A stretch of 64,000 nt of DNA from an uncultured Pseudoteredinibacter sp. (GCF_947500695.1 NZ_CANMSS010000005.1:248001-312000), one strand, 5' to 3'. Positions 28,071 to 37,667 are shown, counted from the first letter of the stretch. Notes: a model not told the origin generated them from the sequence alone. Made by a program: numbers and translations.

Positions 28071-30134
28071 ATGAAACAAAAATTACTGGTATGCGCTGTT
28101 GCCCTAGCGGTAAGCGCCTGTAGCGGCCCCCAAACGGGTGGTGACAAAGTAGCCAAGGCTGATGCCGAACAAAGTGCTCAACAAGTCATTATGAACTCCG
28201 GTATTGATACCACCGGTATGGATAAAAGTGTGAAGGCGGCTGATGATATGTTCCGCCACACTAATGGTCATTGGTTAGATACTCACCAGATCCCGGATGA
28301 TAAGTCCCGCTGGGGCACCTTTAACGTATTGGCTGAAAACAGCAAAAAGCAAATTCGTGAGATTATTGAAGAAGTCTCGCAAAAAGCCGGCTCGGCCTCA
28401 GGTCAGCAAATTGGCAACTTGTATAACAGCTATATGAATGAAAGTTTGGTGAACGAGCTGGGCATGAAGCCCTTAGAAGCTGAGTTTGCCGCCATCGATA
28501 AGCTGCAAAGCAAAAAAGATGTGGTGGAATACTTCGCCCGCGTTGGCATTATGATCGATCGTGCGCCAGCCGCCTTTTGGGTATACGCCGATAAAAAAGA
28601 TCCAAATACCAATGTGGTGTATCTCGTTCAAGATGGTCTAGGCTTACCGGACCGCGATTACTACTTTGACGATACCGAAAAAGCTAAGAAGACCCAGGCT
28701 AAGTATCAGGAATACTTGCAAGCGTTAACTGATTTGGCCGGCTTAAAAGGCGATACCGCTAAAGTGTACGCTTTAGAAAAAGCCATGGCTGAACACCACT
28801 GGACCAAGGTTGAAAACCGCGATAGCGAAAAGACCTACAACCGTATAAGCAATGAAGAAATCAATGGCTGGATGTCTGACATTGGTGCTGACGCTTGGCA
28901 GGGCTTCTTAAAGGCGGCCGGTGTTGCTGGTCAGAAAGAATACATCGTTTATCAGCCAAGTTATTTGCAGGCGCTTCCAAAGATCATTAATGACACAGAT
29001 CTAGAAACCTGGAAGCTGTATTTCAAACTTCATCTAATGGACAGCTACGGCTCAGAAATGCATAAGCCATTATTTGATGCCCGTTTCGATTTCCGCAGCG
29101 CGCATCTATATGGCGTAAAAGAGCCAAGTGCTCGTTGGAAGCGTGCTGTAAGCGCCCTTAACAACAATCTAGGTGAGCTCTTAGGTCAGGAATACGTAGC
29201 GCGTCACTTCCCGCCAGAAGCCAAAGCTCGCATGAAGAAGCTGGTAAACAACTTGATCGCAGCTTATGGCGATTCCATCGATAAGCTGGAATGGATGGGT
29301 GATGAGACCAAGGTTGCTGCAAAAGATAAGCTCAGCAAATTCCGCACTAAGATTGGTTATCCGGACAAGTGGCGTGACTACAGCGCATTAGAGCTTAAAG
29401 CTGATGATCTAGTGGGTAATATGCAGCGCGCTCGTCAGTTTGAGCACGACTTCATGATCGATCAGTTGGGCAAGCCTGTTGACCGCGAGCGTTGGGGTAT
29501 GAGCCCACAAACGGTTAATGCTTACTTCAACCCAATTCTTAACGAAATCGTATTCCCTGCTGCCATTTTGCAGCCGCCGTTCTTTAATCTAGAAGCGGAT
29601 GATGCGGTTAACTACGGTGCGATTGGTGGTGTTATTGGCCACGAAATTGGTCACGGCTTTGACGATCAGGGTTCACGTTACGATGGTGATGGCTATCTGC
29701 GTAACTGGTGGACTGATGAAGATCTGGCCAAGTTTAAAGAGCGCACTAAAAAGCTTATCGATCAATACAATAAGTTTGAGCCCTTACCAGGCGAGCATGT
29801 AAATGGCGAGCTAACCATTGGTGAGAACATTGGTGACCTTGGTGGTTTGAGCATTGCCTATAAAGCTTATAAGGCAACCCTAAACGGCAAGCCTTCACCA
29901 GTAATCGACGGCTTTACGGGTGAGCAGCGTGTGTTCCTAGGTTGGACTCAAGCCTGGCGTAGCAAGGCGCGTGATGAGTATTTAAGCAAGCAGCTTAAAA
30001 CCGATCCTCACTCACCAGCTTTATATCGTGTAAACGGTGTGATGCCTAATATCGATGCTTTCTATGAAGCTTTCGATGTGAAACCGGGTGATGGTATGTA
30101 CTTGCCACCTGAAGAGCGCGTTTATATTTGGTAA
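28071..30134 (+). CDS. M13 family metallopeptidase (PepO/neprilysin-like lipoprotein)
   Basis: A 687-aa zinc peptidase exported as a lipoprotein: the signal MKQKLLVCAVALAVSAC ends in a lipobox Cys. The N-terminal M13 domain (about 55-430) precedes the catalytic domain with GHEIGHGFDDQG (HExxH near 523-527) and ENIGDLGG (third zinc ligand Glu near 584). C-terminal VNGVMPNIDAFYEAF and the closing W are typical. It probably degrades peptides in the periplasm. SD AGGAGAGG lies just upstream; a clear terminator follows. Confidence 0.93.
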   Translation: MKQKLLVCAVALAVSACSGPQTGGDKVAKADAEQSAQQVIMNSGIDTTGMDKSVKAADDMFRHTNGHWLDTHQIPDDKSRWGTFNVLAENSKKQIREIIEEVSQKAGSASGQQIGNLYNSYMNESLVNELGMKPLEAEFAAIDKLQSKKDVVEYFARVGIMIDRAPAAFWVYADKKDPNTNVVYLVQDGLGLPDRDYYFDDTEKAKKTQAKYQEYLQALTDLAGLKGDTAKVYALEKAMAEHHWTKVENRDSEKTYNRISNEEINGWMSDIGADAWQGFLKAAGVAGQKEYIVYQPSYLQALPKIINDTDLETWKLYFKLHLMDSYGSEMHKPLFDARFDFRSAHLYGVKEPSARWKRAVSALNNNLGELLGQEYVARHFPPEAKARMKKLVNNLIAAYGDSIDKLEWMGDETKVAAKDKLSKFRTKIGYPDKWRDYSALELKADDLVGNMQRARQFEHDFMIDQLGKPVDRERWGMSPQTVNAYFNPILNEIVFPAAILQPPFFNLEADDAVNYGAIGGVIGHEIGHGFDDQGSRYDGDGYLRNWWTDEDLAKFKERTKKLIDQYNKFEPLPGEHVNGELTIGENIGDLGGLSIAYKAYKATLNGKPSPVIDGFTGEQRVFLGWTQAWRSKARDEYLSKQLKTDPHSPALYRVNGVMPNIDAFYEAFDVKPGDGMYLPPEERVYIW

Positions 30135-30155
30135 GTTAACAAATAGATCGCTTAT

Positions 30156-30191
30156 AAAAACCGCTTGGCTAAAACAGCAAGCGGTTTTTTT
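30156..30191 (+). terminator. Rho-independent terminator after the M13 peptidase
   Basis: AAAAACCGCTTG pairs with CAAGCGGTTTTTT around a 10-nt loop, with a T-run of seven. Confidence 0.9.
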
Positions 30192-30195
30192 GTTT

Positions 30196-30842
30196 TTGAA
30201 ATTCGAGTTTTTAGTGTTTGTTTTAGATTTTTCCTGCCGGTTTATTGATCAAAATAAAACTAAATTAGGTAAACAAAAAATAAAAGCTACCGCTTTGGTG
30301 GTGAAGGTTTATTTTTCTTGCCGGAAGATAAACGTATTTCATGGCGCTCTCACTAGACTTTATTTCGTTATCCGTTAACCTATGTTTCATATTGGGTGGC
30401 GACAAAAATTCAGTCTAATAAATACAGTCCGAAAAAATCGAAACTGCTAACCAGTTCTAGTGATTTTTCAAAAACAGCACTGTTTATTTTTATTTTGCCA
30501 TCTATACTGAGTTCACAATCGAAATGTAAATTAGTTAATTAACTATTTGGTTTTGGTTGACAAGTTTGTAAGGAAACTGGCGGCGTTTAGGTCAAATCGA
30601 AGCAAGGAAGTGTTAAAGTCGATTTGCACTAAGGAGATGGGCAGGAAGCTGATCACACCGGTTTACCGGCTAGGATAGGAAAACTAAGCGTCGCACCATT
30701 TTTATTTCCCCTTCGATTTTTCATTCTGATAATTAATTTTGTCGCAGTCATTTTGAGCCCACTCCAATCCATAGGGCGAAGCTCAAAACACTTTACAATC
30801 TAAAATTGATTATTCGCTTTCTTCGTAAATAGCGTAAAACTT
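30196..30842. other. About 650-bp AT-rich region without a recognised gene
   Basis: Lies between two convergent genes, so it is not needed as a promoter for either. It contains a 14-nt perfect palindrome TAGTTAATTAACTA (30532-30545) and a possible hairpin of GTCAAATCGA (near 30591) with TCGATTTGCAC (near 30620). No ORF with coding character, tRNA or named ncRNA was seen; a small RNA or decayed gene remains possible. Confidence 0.4.
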
Positions 30843-31169
30843 TTAAGCGTGCCCAATACTCTCCCATGTGCCCTTAAAGCCAGCGGGTATGGTAAAGGCA
30901 TCGCCGGCTTTTACCGTTTCGGTTTGCCCATCTTCGCTACAGATGATGGCCTCACCGCTGATCATGTAGCAAAACTCATCCTCGCTGTATTCAATATTCC
31001 ATTTCCCTGCATCTGAGCGCCACACGCCACAGAAGAAATTCTCGGCTTGGTTAGTGAACATATTATGGGTTTCTTGCATGGGCTGACCGCTAATGAGCTT
31101 GCTTGGGTCAATGGGGCTGCTTTCGCCGCCGGCGCTACTGGCAGGCATACGTAGAATGGATTTGGACAT
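30843..31169 (-). CDS. Cupin domain protein (DUF861/ureidoglycine-aminohydrolase-like)
   Basis: A 108-aa single cupin barrel. The second half carries EYSEDEFCYMISGEAIICSEDG and AGDAFTIPAGFKGTWES in pieces that match the EutQ/DUF861 cupin class, whose members bind metals and small metabolites. Substrate unknown. It stands alone, divergent from recJ. Confidence 0.8.
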   Translation of the reverse strand: MSKSILRMPASSAGGESSPIDPSKLISGQPMQETHNMFTNQAENFFCGVWRSDAGKWNIEYSEDEFCYMISGEAIICSEDGQTETVKAGDAFTIPAGFKGTWESIGHA

Positions 31170-31326
31170 TATTTGCTCACTTATTAAAGTTGAATGATGG
31201 TTCGGTTAATGCGGGCTAATTTAATGGTTCGCTGTTTGCGGGTCAAGGCAGTTATACTCAGGATATTCCAACAGCGTACTTAGCAAGCCATTGCTAAGTG
31301 CACAGATCCAAGGCCATCTTTTATTA

Positions 31327-33072
31327 ATGAACACCGTTATTCACCAACGCCAATCAGACCCGAGTGCTGAATTACAGCAGTCAGAATTACCCCCTTTATT
31401 ACAGCGTATCTACGCCAGCCGGGGGATTGCGCAACTGGCAGAGCTTGAGCTGCAGCTGGCTAAGCTTCCTTCACCTGATTTGCTCAAGGGCATGGCCCAA
31501 GCGGTTGATCGCTTAGAGCTTGCTTTGCGACAGCAGCAAAAGGTTTTGATTGTTGGCGATTTCGATGCCGATGGCGCCACCAGCACCAGCGTGGCCACAT
31601 TGGCTTTGCAGTCCATGGGGCTACAACAGGTCGATTTCCTAGTGCCCAATCGTTTTGAATACGGTTATGGCCTAACCCCAGAAATTGTAGAAGTAGCGGC
31701 GAATGCACCCGATAAACCTGATTTACTGGTGACGGTAGATAACGGTATCTCTAGTGTGCAAGGCGTTGCTCGGGCGCAGGAGCTCGGCATGGAAGTGCTG
31801 GTTACTGATCACCACCTGCCAGGCGAGGAGCTGCCCGATGCGGTAGCGATAGTGAACCCGAATCAACCAGGCTGCGAATTTCCCAGTAAAAACTTGGCGG
31901 GTGTGGGGGTGATCTTTTATGTCATGTTGGCTCTACGGGCCAGGTTACGATCGCAAGGCTGGTTTGCAGAGCTGGCAATAGCAGAGCCCAATTTAGCCAG
32001 CTTATTGGATTTGGTAGCATTGGGCACGATTGCCGATGTGGTGACTTTAGATCATCCCAATCGAATCCTTGTGCAGCAGGGCTTAGCGCGTATCCGCGCT
32101 GGCCATTCGCGGCCGGGAATCCAAGCGTTGTTAAATGTCGCCGGTCGGCCCGCCAATAAAATCAGCTCGGTCGATTTAGGTTTTGTATTGGGGCCGCGCT
32201 TAAATGCCGCTGGCCGTCTTGATGATATGAGCCTCGGTATCGATTGTTTGCTGGCACCCCATGAAGGCTTAGCGGCCGAGCTGGCTACCCAGCTAGATGA
32301 CTTAAATCGTGATCGCAAAAGCATCGAGCAATCCATGCAAAAACAGGCCATGGCGACCTTATCGCAATTGGCTTTAGATGAAGCCAATATGCCCTGGGGG
32401 CTCACTTTGTACCAAGCCGATTGGCATCAAGGGGTTATTGGTATTTTGGCCTCGCGCATCAAAGATAAATACCATCGCCCGGTGATCATTTTTGCTGATG
32501 AAGACAGTGATGCCGGCACCATTAAGGGCTCAGCCCGTTCCATTCAAGGCTTACATATACGAGATGCCCTAGATTCAGTAGCGGCGCGCAACCCAGGCCT
32601 ACTGAATAAATTTGGCGGTCATGCCATGGCCGCTGGCATGAGCCTAGCGAAAAATCGCTTTGCAGAATTCCAAATCGCCTTTGATGAAGTGGTGCGCGAG
32701 CAGCTCAGCAATGATGACCTGCAGGCCAAGATTAATAGCGATGGTGCCTTAGCGGCCAATGAGCTTTCCATGCCGATGGCAGAGATGCTGCAAAGTGCTG
32801 GCCCTTGGGGGCAAAACTTCCCAGAGCCTAGTTTCGATGGCGAGTTTTATCTGGTTAATCAAAGAATAGTGGGCGATCGACATCTGAAATTTACGGTCAG
32901 CCTTGAAGAGGGCAGTCAGCAGCTTATTGATGCCATCGCTTTTAATGTTGATACCGATAAGTGGCCGAACTACCGAGCCGAGCGCTTACACCTATCGTAC
33001 AAATTGGACGTCAATGAGTTTCGTGGCCGTCGCAGTTTACAACTGTTAGTGAATCATATTGATGTTCTGTAA
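31327..33072 (+). CDS. recJ: Single-stranded-DNA-specific exonuclease RecJ
   Basis: 5'-3' exonuclease for single-stranded DNA in recombination and repair. DHH-family motifs: VGDFDADGATST, VTVDNGISS, VTDHHLPG and GRLDDMS in the first half; the DHHA1 part carries FGGHAMAAGM, and an OB-fold domain closes the chain. I choose ATG 31327 because the following residues align with the N-terminus of E. coli RecJ; the TTG at 31291 would add twelve residues. The result, 581 aa, matches the usual 570-580 aa. Confidence 0.94.
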   Translation: MNTVIHQRQSDPSAELQQSELPPLLQRIYASRGIAQLAELELQLAKLPSPDLLKGMAQAVDRLELALRQQQKVLIVGDFDADGATSTSVATLALQSMGLQQVDFLVPNRFEYGYGLTPEIVEVAANAPDKPDLLVTVDNGISSVQGVARAQELGMEVLVTDHHLPGEELPDAVAIVNPNQPGCEFPSKNLAGVGVIFYVMLALRARLRSQGWFAELAIAEPNLASLLDLVALGTIADVVTLDHPNRILVQQGLARIRAGHSRPGIQALLNVAGRPANKISSVDLGFVLGPRLNAAGRLDDMSLGIDCLLAPHEGLAAELATQLDDLNRDRKSIEQSMQKQAMATLSQLALDEANMPWGLTLYQADWHQGVIGILASRIKDKYHRPVIIFADEDSDAGTIKGSARSIQGLHIRDALDSVAARNPGLLNKFGGHAMAAGMSLAKNRFAEFQIAFDEVVREQLSNDDLQAKINSDGALAANELSMPMAEMLQSAGPWGQNFPEPSFDGEFYLVNQRIVGDRHLKFTVSLEEGSQQLIDAIAFNVDTDKWPNYRAERLHLSYKLDVNEFRGRRSLQLLVNHIDVL

Positions 33073-33253
33073 GAAGCTAGCGAATAATCCAAGGCCTTCA
33101 AATTTCTCTGTAAATAACTGTAAGTTCACTATGGCAGCTTAGTAGCTTCAGAATAAAGTATGGTTTGCTAGGGCCTGTTAACATTAGTTCGCAGTGACGA
33201 TCGAATCAGTGTTAAAGGCCCTAATAAAACAACAATAACGAATAGGCAATACC

Positions 33254-34207
33254 ATGAAAATTTTCCTTACTGGAGCTTCTGGCTTTGTAGGCAAGGCTGC
33301 CTTGCAAATGCTGGTAAAAGAAGGCCATGAAGTCGTCGCCATGTCTCGCAGGGCCGAGAGCGACCAACTTATAAAATCCCTAGGGGGAACCTCCAAACGC
33401 TGTGATCTGGAATCGATAAATGCCGAGCATATTGCCGGCTGCGACACTGTGATTCACAGCGCGGCCTATGTAGAGCAGTGGGGGCCAAAAGACGCTTGGC
33501 ACAAGGCCAATGTAATCGGCACCGAAAATATGCTCGCGGCGGCCAAGCAAGCCGGAGTAAAGCGCTTTATTCATATTGGCACTGAGGCGGGCTTGGTTCA
33601 TGGTCAAGATTTGCATCATGCTGATGAAAGCTACCCGCTCGCCCCGGATTCGCCATACCCCTATTGTGCTAGCAAGGCTCAAGCCGAGCAGCGAGTTATG
33701 GCGGCTAATAGCGCCCAGATGCCTTGCTTGGTGCTACGGCCAAGATTTATCTGGGGCCCCGGAGATCAAACCTTATTGCCTGCCATTGAAAAAATGGCCA
33801 AGCAAAATGCTTGGGTATGGATAAACCACGGCCAAGCGATGACCTCATCAACCCATATCGATAACCTGATTCATGCCGTCAAACTGGCACTACACAAAGG
33901 CGAGGGCGGTGAGGCCTACTTTGTATTGGATGATGGTGATCATAGCTTACGGGATATAATCGAAGGTATGGCGGCCAGTAAGCAGTTGCAGCTTGGCAAT
34001 AGAAATCTTCCGCTCTGGTTGGCCAGTGCTTTGGGGGCAATCTGCGAAAATAGCTGGCGCTGGCTCAATCTAGGTGGCGAGCCGCCACTGAATAACTACA
34101 CCGTCATGGTGATGTCTCGCAACTGTACTTTGAAAGACGATAAGGCACGCTCTGAGCTTGGCTATCAGCCAGTTATTAGCTGGGACGAAGGTATGGCAAA
34201 TCTCTAA
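33254..34207 (+). CDS. NAD(P)-dependent epimerase/dehydratase-type SDR (3beta-HSD-like)
   Basis: A 317-aa extended short-chain dehydrogenase. TGASGFVGKAAL is the dinucleotide-binding motif (TGxxGxxG), HSAAYVEQWG the substrate strand, and YPYCASKAQAE gives the YxxxK catalytic pair. The sequence resembles the 3beta-hydroxysteroid dehydrogenase/NAD-epimerase subgroup; the substrate is not known. The ATG has an AGG box 9 nt upstream. Confidence 0.85.
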   Translation: MKIFLTGASGFVGKAALQMLVKEGHEVVAMSRRAESDQLIKSLGGTSKRCDLESINAEHIAGCDTVIHSAAYVEQWGPKDAWHKANVIGTENMLAAAKQAGVKRFIHIGTEAGLVHGQDLHHADESYPLAPDSPYPYCASKAQAEQRVMAANSAQMPCLVLRPRFIWGPGDQTLLPAIEKMAKQNAWVWINHGQAMTSSTHIDNLIHAVKLALHKGEGGEAYFVLDDGDHSLRDIIEGMAASKQLQLGNRNLPLWLASALGAICENSWRWLNLGGEPPLNNYTVMVMSRNCTLKDDKARSELGYQPVISWDEGMANL

Positions 34208-34499
34208 TAATGGCATGAATTATGGGTATGAATTACCGGTGTAGATTTGTTACTCAAAACGGCAGTTTTTAAGCTAAAAATAGTACTTTTGAGCGTTTTT
34301 ATCAGCCCAGATAACAAGGCCATTCTTTACTTGTTTTAGATCAGCAAATTGCGTTCTTTCCTATGGTATATAAGTGTAATACTGAACATATAAACTAATT
34401 GAGCTTCTGTTGGCCTTGGTTTCTAATGAAACTAGCAAATAGGCCTGCTAAAAACTCAGCTCAGCCAAGTGGAAGCATTTAAAACTAGGAGAGAAACCC

Positions 34500-35510
34500 G
34501 TGAAAGACGATACAGTGAACACTAGCCTACCGGATACCAGCGAATTGGCCGAGGTCGATTTTAGCGCTGTGAATGAGGAGACATTGGAAACCTTAGCTGG
34601 CGAAGCGGCCAGCGCCATGGTGGAAGGTGAGGATTCAGTGGATCATTTACATCACTTGGCTGAGGTACGCAAAGACCCTGAAGCGATTCGAAAGCTATTT
34701 CTCAGTGGTGAGTACCCCTACAAAACCAAACTAAAGCGCCAAGATTACGATCGCAAAAAGCGTCAGCTTCAGATAGAGCTGTTAAAGGTTCAAAAGTGGG
34801 TAAAAGAATCTGGCCAAAAAATCGTAATGATTTTTGAAGGTCGTGATGCTGCGGGTAAGGGTGGCGCCATTAAGCGTTTTACCGAGCACCTAAACCCTCG
34901 TGGTGCGCGAGTCGTTGCTCTTGAAAAGCCCACTGAAAACGAAGCCGGGCAGTGGTACTTTCAGCGTTACATAAAGCACTTACCAACGCGTGGTGAAATG
35001 GTACTGTTCGACCGCTCTTGGTATAACCGTGCCGGTGTAGAGCGCGTAATGGAATTTTGTACTCCAGAAGAATACCTGGAATTTATGCGTCAGACTCCTG
35101 AGCTAGAGCGCATGATGGTGCGCAGTGGTATTCGCCTATTCAAGTACTGGTTCTCTGTAGGCCAAGATGAGCAGCGCCGCCGTTTTGAAAGCCGTGGTAA
35201 TGATCCGCTAAAACAGTGGAAGCTATCGCCAATCGATAAGGCTTCTTTAAGTAAATGGGATGAGTATGCCGAAGCGAAAGAGGCGATGTTCTTCTACACA
35301 GATACCGCCGATGCGCCATGGACTATTGTGAAATCCAATGACAAAAAGCGCGCACGCCTAGCCTGCATGATGCACTTCTTGAACAGCCTGCCTTACCCAG
35401 ATAAAGATGAGCATGTTGTACGCCGCCCAGATCCGCTGATTGTTGGGCATAGTGAGCATATCATTGCTAAATCTAAGCATATTCTTGGTCATCACTTGGG
35501 TGATTGGTAA
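34500..35510 (+). CDS. ppk2: Polyphosphate kinase 2
   Basis: Transfers phosphate between polyphosphate and nucleotides, usually to make ATP or GTP from the diphosphate. The single PPK2 domain (about 75-330) shows Walker A FEGRDAAGKGGAIKRF, the lid-type RGARVVALEKPTE, and Walker B FDRSWYNRAGVERVM. The first 60 residues are acidic and poorly conserved. Start is GTG 34500 behind AGGAGAG, about 8 nt away. With Ppx/GppA at 7.9-9.4 kb the genome can both use and break down polyphosphate. Confidence 0.92.
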   Translation: MKDDTVNTSLPDTSELAEVDFSAVNEETLETLAGEAASAMVEGEDSVDHLHHLAEVRKDPEAIRKLFLSGEYPYKTKLKRQDYDRKKRQLQIELLKVQKWVKESGQKIVMIFEGRDAAGKGGAIKRFTEHLNPRGARVVALEKPTENEAGQWYFQRYIKHLPTRGEMVLFDRSWYNRAGVERVMEFCTPEEYLEFMRQTPELERMMVRSGIRLFKYWFSVGQDEQRRRFESRGNDPLKQWKLSPIDKASLSKWDEYAEAKEAMFFYTDTADAPWTIVKSNDKKRARLACMMHFLNSLPYPDKDEHVVRRPDPLIVGHSEHIIAKSKHILGHHLGDW

Positions 35511-35674
35511 TCAATCCTTAGGCTCAGTAGGGCACTAAGGCTGATATTGAGTATGGCTGCCGTTTTGATTTTGGTTGATCAAGCGGCAGTCTGAGCGTTT
35601 TTGCTTGATTCAGTAAAAAGACCTGTTTAAGCAGATTAGACCACCAACAGCGAATTGTTGCACATCTATTTAAT

Positions 35675-35968
35675 CTATATAGGCACAAGAAGATACATAT
35701 CCCAATAGAATACTGATATCCCTGTACTTAGTAATGCAAAAACAAAGCAAGCATCAATCGGCGAACTGTTTCCAGCGAAAATTCCAGAAGTTAGCAAGTT
35801 TTCTGAGTCCACCAATATATCTTCAGACTTCCAGGTAGAGGTCAGGCTTATTTGAATGTCAGAGGAGAAATCATGAAGAGGCCACCAGCCAAAAGGCTTC
35901 GCCTTCATATTGTGAATGGCAAAGGCAAAGAACGCCGCTAATGTAATAATCGCTATATTTCGAGTCAT
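35675..35968 (-). CDS. Small two-helix membrane protein (cassette ORF), unknown function
   Basis: I do not recognise this 97-aa protein. A hydrophobic N-terminal segment (NIAIITLAAFFAFAIHN) and another near the C-terminus (ACFVFALLSTGISVFYW) suggest two membrane helices with a 40-residue loop between. It is the last gene of the cassette cluster, has no attC I can define after its stop, and lies 164 bp from the end of ppk2. Confidence 0.5.
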   Translation of the reverse strand: MTRNIAIITLAAFFAFAIHNMKAKPFGWWPLHDFSSDIQISLTSTWKSEDILVDSENLLTSGIFAGNSSPIDACFVFALLSTGISVFYWDMYLLVPI

Positions 35969-36076
35969 GTTTTGGAGAGGTACCTATATTGCACTAAAAA
36001 AAGCGTTGCTTTCCTGAAGTCCTTTCATAGCTATTGGTTGTGCATATCTTAATATACGTGCGATATATCTCATGGT

Positions 36077-36152
36077 GTGTGACACCCCAATAGTGGGCCG
36101 GAGCACGTACTGCCCAGATCCAGCCGAGAGGCGACATTGACTTGTTAGTTGT
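36077..36152 (-). other. attC-like site 7
   Basis: On the minus strand it starts CAACTAACAAGTCAATG and closes CACTATTGGGGTGTCAC. The stop TAA of the preceding ORF lies in the CTAAC box. The right core is degenerate, so this is the least certain of the well-placed sites. Confidence 0.5.
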
Positions 36153-36567
36153 TTTCTGTGGCTTCATCGCTCCTATCATCCCAAATTACCTTAGAAAAAA
36201 ACGCATACATTACGCCGATTATATAGATAGGTATCACTGGTACAGTGAAATTGAGAAAGTCACTAATGCCGCTAAAATTGAAAATGCTCATTCTGGCTTC
36301 ATCTGCTATGGCTATAACCACCCAGGCCTTCCAAAGTATTTGGGGGTTTACCTTGATTTTAAAAATATAAAGCAGGCCAGCTAAGTAAATAGGTATATTT
36401 ATGCTTAAGGCTGCAAGTTGGAGAAAAGTAGCATTACTGATTGACCAAATATATAAGTCTATATAATCGAAGAGCTTCCACCAAAAATATAAATTTATCA
36501 CAAGCATCAAAAGTAAGGGGCGTTTATATGATTCTCCCTCAGAATCTGATGTCTCTTTATGTTTCAT
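36145..36567 (-). CDS. Membrane protein, unknown function (cassette ORF)
   Basis: A 140-aa protein with four hydrophobic segments (about 17-37, 42-64, 78-95 and 106-128) and charged ends; I do not recognise the family. Its ATG lies 11 nt beyond the core of attC site 6, as expected for a cassette ORF, and its stop lies inside the next attC. The start overlaps the stop of the upstream lipoprotein frame by 11 bp only because that frame reads through the attC. Confidence 0.6.
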   Translation of the reverse strand: MKHKETSDSEGESYKRPLLLMLVINLYFWWKLFDYIDLYIWSISNATFLQLAALSINIPIYLAGLLYIFKIKVNPQILWKAWVVIAIADEARMSIFNFSGISDFLNFTVPVIPIYIIGVMYAFFSKVIWDDRSDEATENN

Positions 36568-37138
36568 GCTTTTTTGTGCCTCTAACGTTTAAAACAGGCG
36601 TGCTTTTTATGTCGCCTTGCCTTTGATTGTTAGCATTTTCCCGGATATGCTGAAATGCTCGATTTCTAACCTCTTGAATATATGCAGCCTTATTAAGGCA
36701 CGTTTTTCCAGACCTTGCCAAGGAATTCACTTCTCTTTCCGCCTTTGTGAAAGCTGAAACAATAACAGTATCGCGGGAAACCAAATATGAGTGTTCGTAT
36801 TTTTTTAATCTCTCGTTTACTTCGATGTACCTCTTGGTAATTTCGAGTAACTCTGGGAAAACAGCGGCTTGTTCTGACTCACTCATATTGCCAAGCTTAT
36901 AGCTTTTATACTCAGTAAGAATAGCATTCGCCTTTTCTTCTAGACCTCGTGCTACGCTAGCTAATACCTTTTGAGATACATAGGGCTCTACTTCAGGCCA
37001 TTTCTCAGCTTCTTCAGAGAACAGAGCGGACGAATACTTCCAGTGTGAATTCTGCGAATAACACTCCGGTTCCTTTGTCGAGGCGGTAGAGCAGCCTCCA
37101 AGGCCTATAATTAGTGTTGTAATAGCTAGTTTTTGCAT
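36557..37138 (-). CDS. Lipoprotein, unknown function (cassette ORF; tail encoded by attC)
   Basis: A 193-aa protein with lipoprotein signal MQKLAITTLIIGLGGC. The mature part is charged and largely helical (residues 75-130), with two further Cys (C27 and C151). No family recognised. Notably the frame runs through the whole of attC site 6: the residues from ANNQRQGD onward are encoded by the attC, and the last seven or so (GTKKHET) by the start of the next cassette. The tail is therefore set by whichever cassette follows. Confidence 0.6.
   Translation of the reverse strand: MQKLAITTLIIGLGGCSTASTKEPECYSQNSHWKYSSALFSEEAEKWPEVEPYVSQKVLASVARGLEEKANAILTEYKSYKLGNMSESEQAAVFPELLEITKRYIEVNERLKKYEHSYLVSRDTVIVSAFTKAEREVNSLARSGKTCLNKAAYIQEVRNRAFQHIRENANNQRQGDIKSTPVLNVRGTKKHET
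36578..36634 (-). other. attC site 6
   Basis: Minus strand begins GCTAACAATCAAAGGC and ends AAACGTTAGAGGC, 57 nt: the core boxes CTAAC and GTTAGAG are close to consensus and the arms are imperfectly self-complementary (AAGGCGAC region against CACGCCT). It is the cleanest site in the array. Confidence 0.72.
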
Positions 37139-37142
37139 AGTT

Positions 37143-37193
37143 ATTCTAGCGCGAATTCAGGCAGCTTATTCCAGTGCTTGGCTTTGTTAGAGC
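37143..37193 (-). other. attC site 5
   Basis: Minus strand begins GGCTCTAACAAAGCCAAG and ends TTCGCGCTAGAA, about 51 nt. The stop TAA of the 133-aa ORF lies in the TCTAAC box. The right core GCTAGAA departs from GTTAGAA by one base. Confidence 0.6.
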
Positions 37194-37588
37194 CTTTTGC
37201 CAAGACCAAATTTGGCTTTCGCCACATACGTTAACCCAGGAATCCCAAAAAACACGGTAAACATTATAGCATTAAAAATCGATTGATCTGACCGAGCACT
37301 AAACAAGGGGCCATCTCCAAAGATCTGTGATGACAAATACCAAACGGATGCAATGATTAGTACGGAGCCGATTAAGCTTCCGAAAAATTGACGGACTCTA
37401 CCTTTAAATATACAAGTAAGTGCAGTAGCCAAACAGAATCCACCGAATAGGTAAAAAAACATCTGCGTTTTAGTCGGGGGAGCTGTCAGGATCATCATTC
37501 TCCCCATTAAGCCGGCAAGAAGACCCAATAGAATCCTTGAAGGCGGGCTAAGGCCTTCATTGATTCTTTCTTCGGTTTCGCGATACAT
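37187..37588 (-). CDS. Four-helix membrane protein, unknown function (cassette ORF)
   Basis: A 133-aa protein with four hydrophobic helices (about 18-34, 43-60, 68-88 and 106-122) and a conserved-looking N-terminus (ETEERINEGLSPPSRILLG). It resembles a small membrane protein type that I associate with cassette arrays of marine gammaproteobacteria, but I cannot verify that here. Starts 12 nt after the core of attC site 4 and stops within attC site 5. Confidence 0.65.
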   Translation of the reverse strand: MYRETEERINEGLSPPSRILLGLLAGLMGRMMILTAPPTKTQMFFYLFGGFCLATALTCIFKGRVRQFFGSLIGSVLIIASVWYLSSQIFGDGPLFSARSDQSIFNAIMFTVFFGIPGLTYVAKAKFGLGKRL

Positions 37589-37593
37589 AGGAA

Positions 37594-37665
37594 GCTATAA
37601 CGTCTGCATTTGCGGCTGGTTTGGGGCGCAGGAAAACCAGTCCGGCAACATGCGTTTGCTATAGC
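37594..37665 (-). other. attC site 4
   Basis: Minus strand begins GCTATAGCAAACGCATG and ends TGCAGACGTTATAGC, 72 nt. The outer arms match at 7 of 8 positions (GCTATAGC against GTTATAGC), and inner arms ACTGGTTTT and AAACCAG pair around a C/G-rich loop. Confidence 0.72.
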
Positions 37666-37667
37666 CT

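Noticed and set aside
30591..30690. Possible riboswitch or sRNA in the region before the cupin gene
   Set aside because: The neighbouring gene is on the other strand and convergent, and no Rfam-like conserved motif is recognisable by eye.
35984..36073. 29-codon minus-strand ORF (starts MRYIARILRYAQ) after attC-like site 7
   Set aside because: Too short, no SD evident, and no homologue known to me; could be a cassette peptide but cannot be supported.
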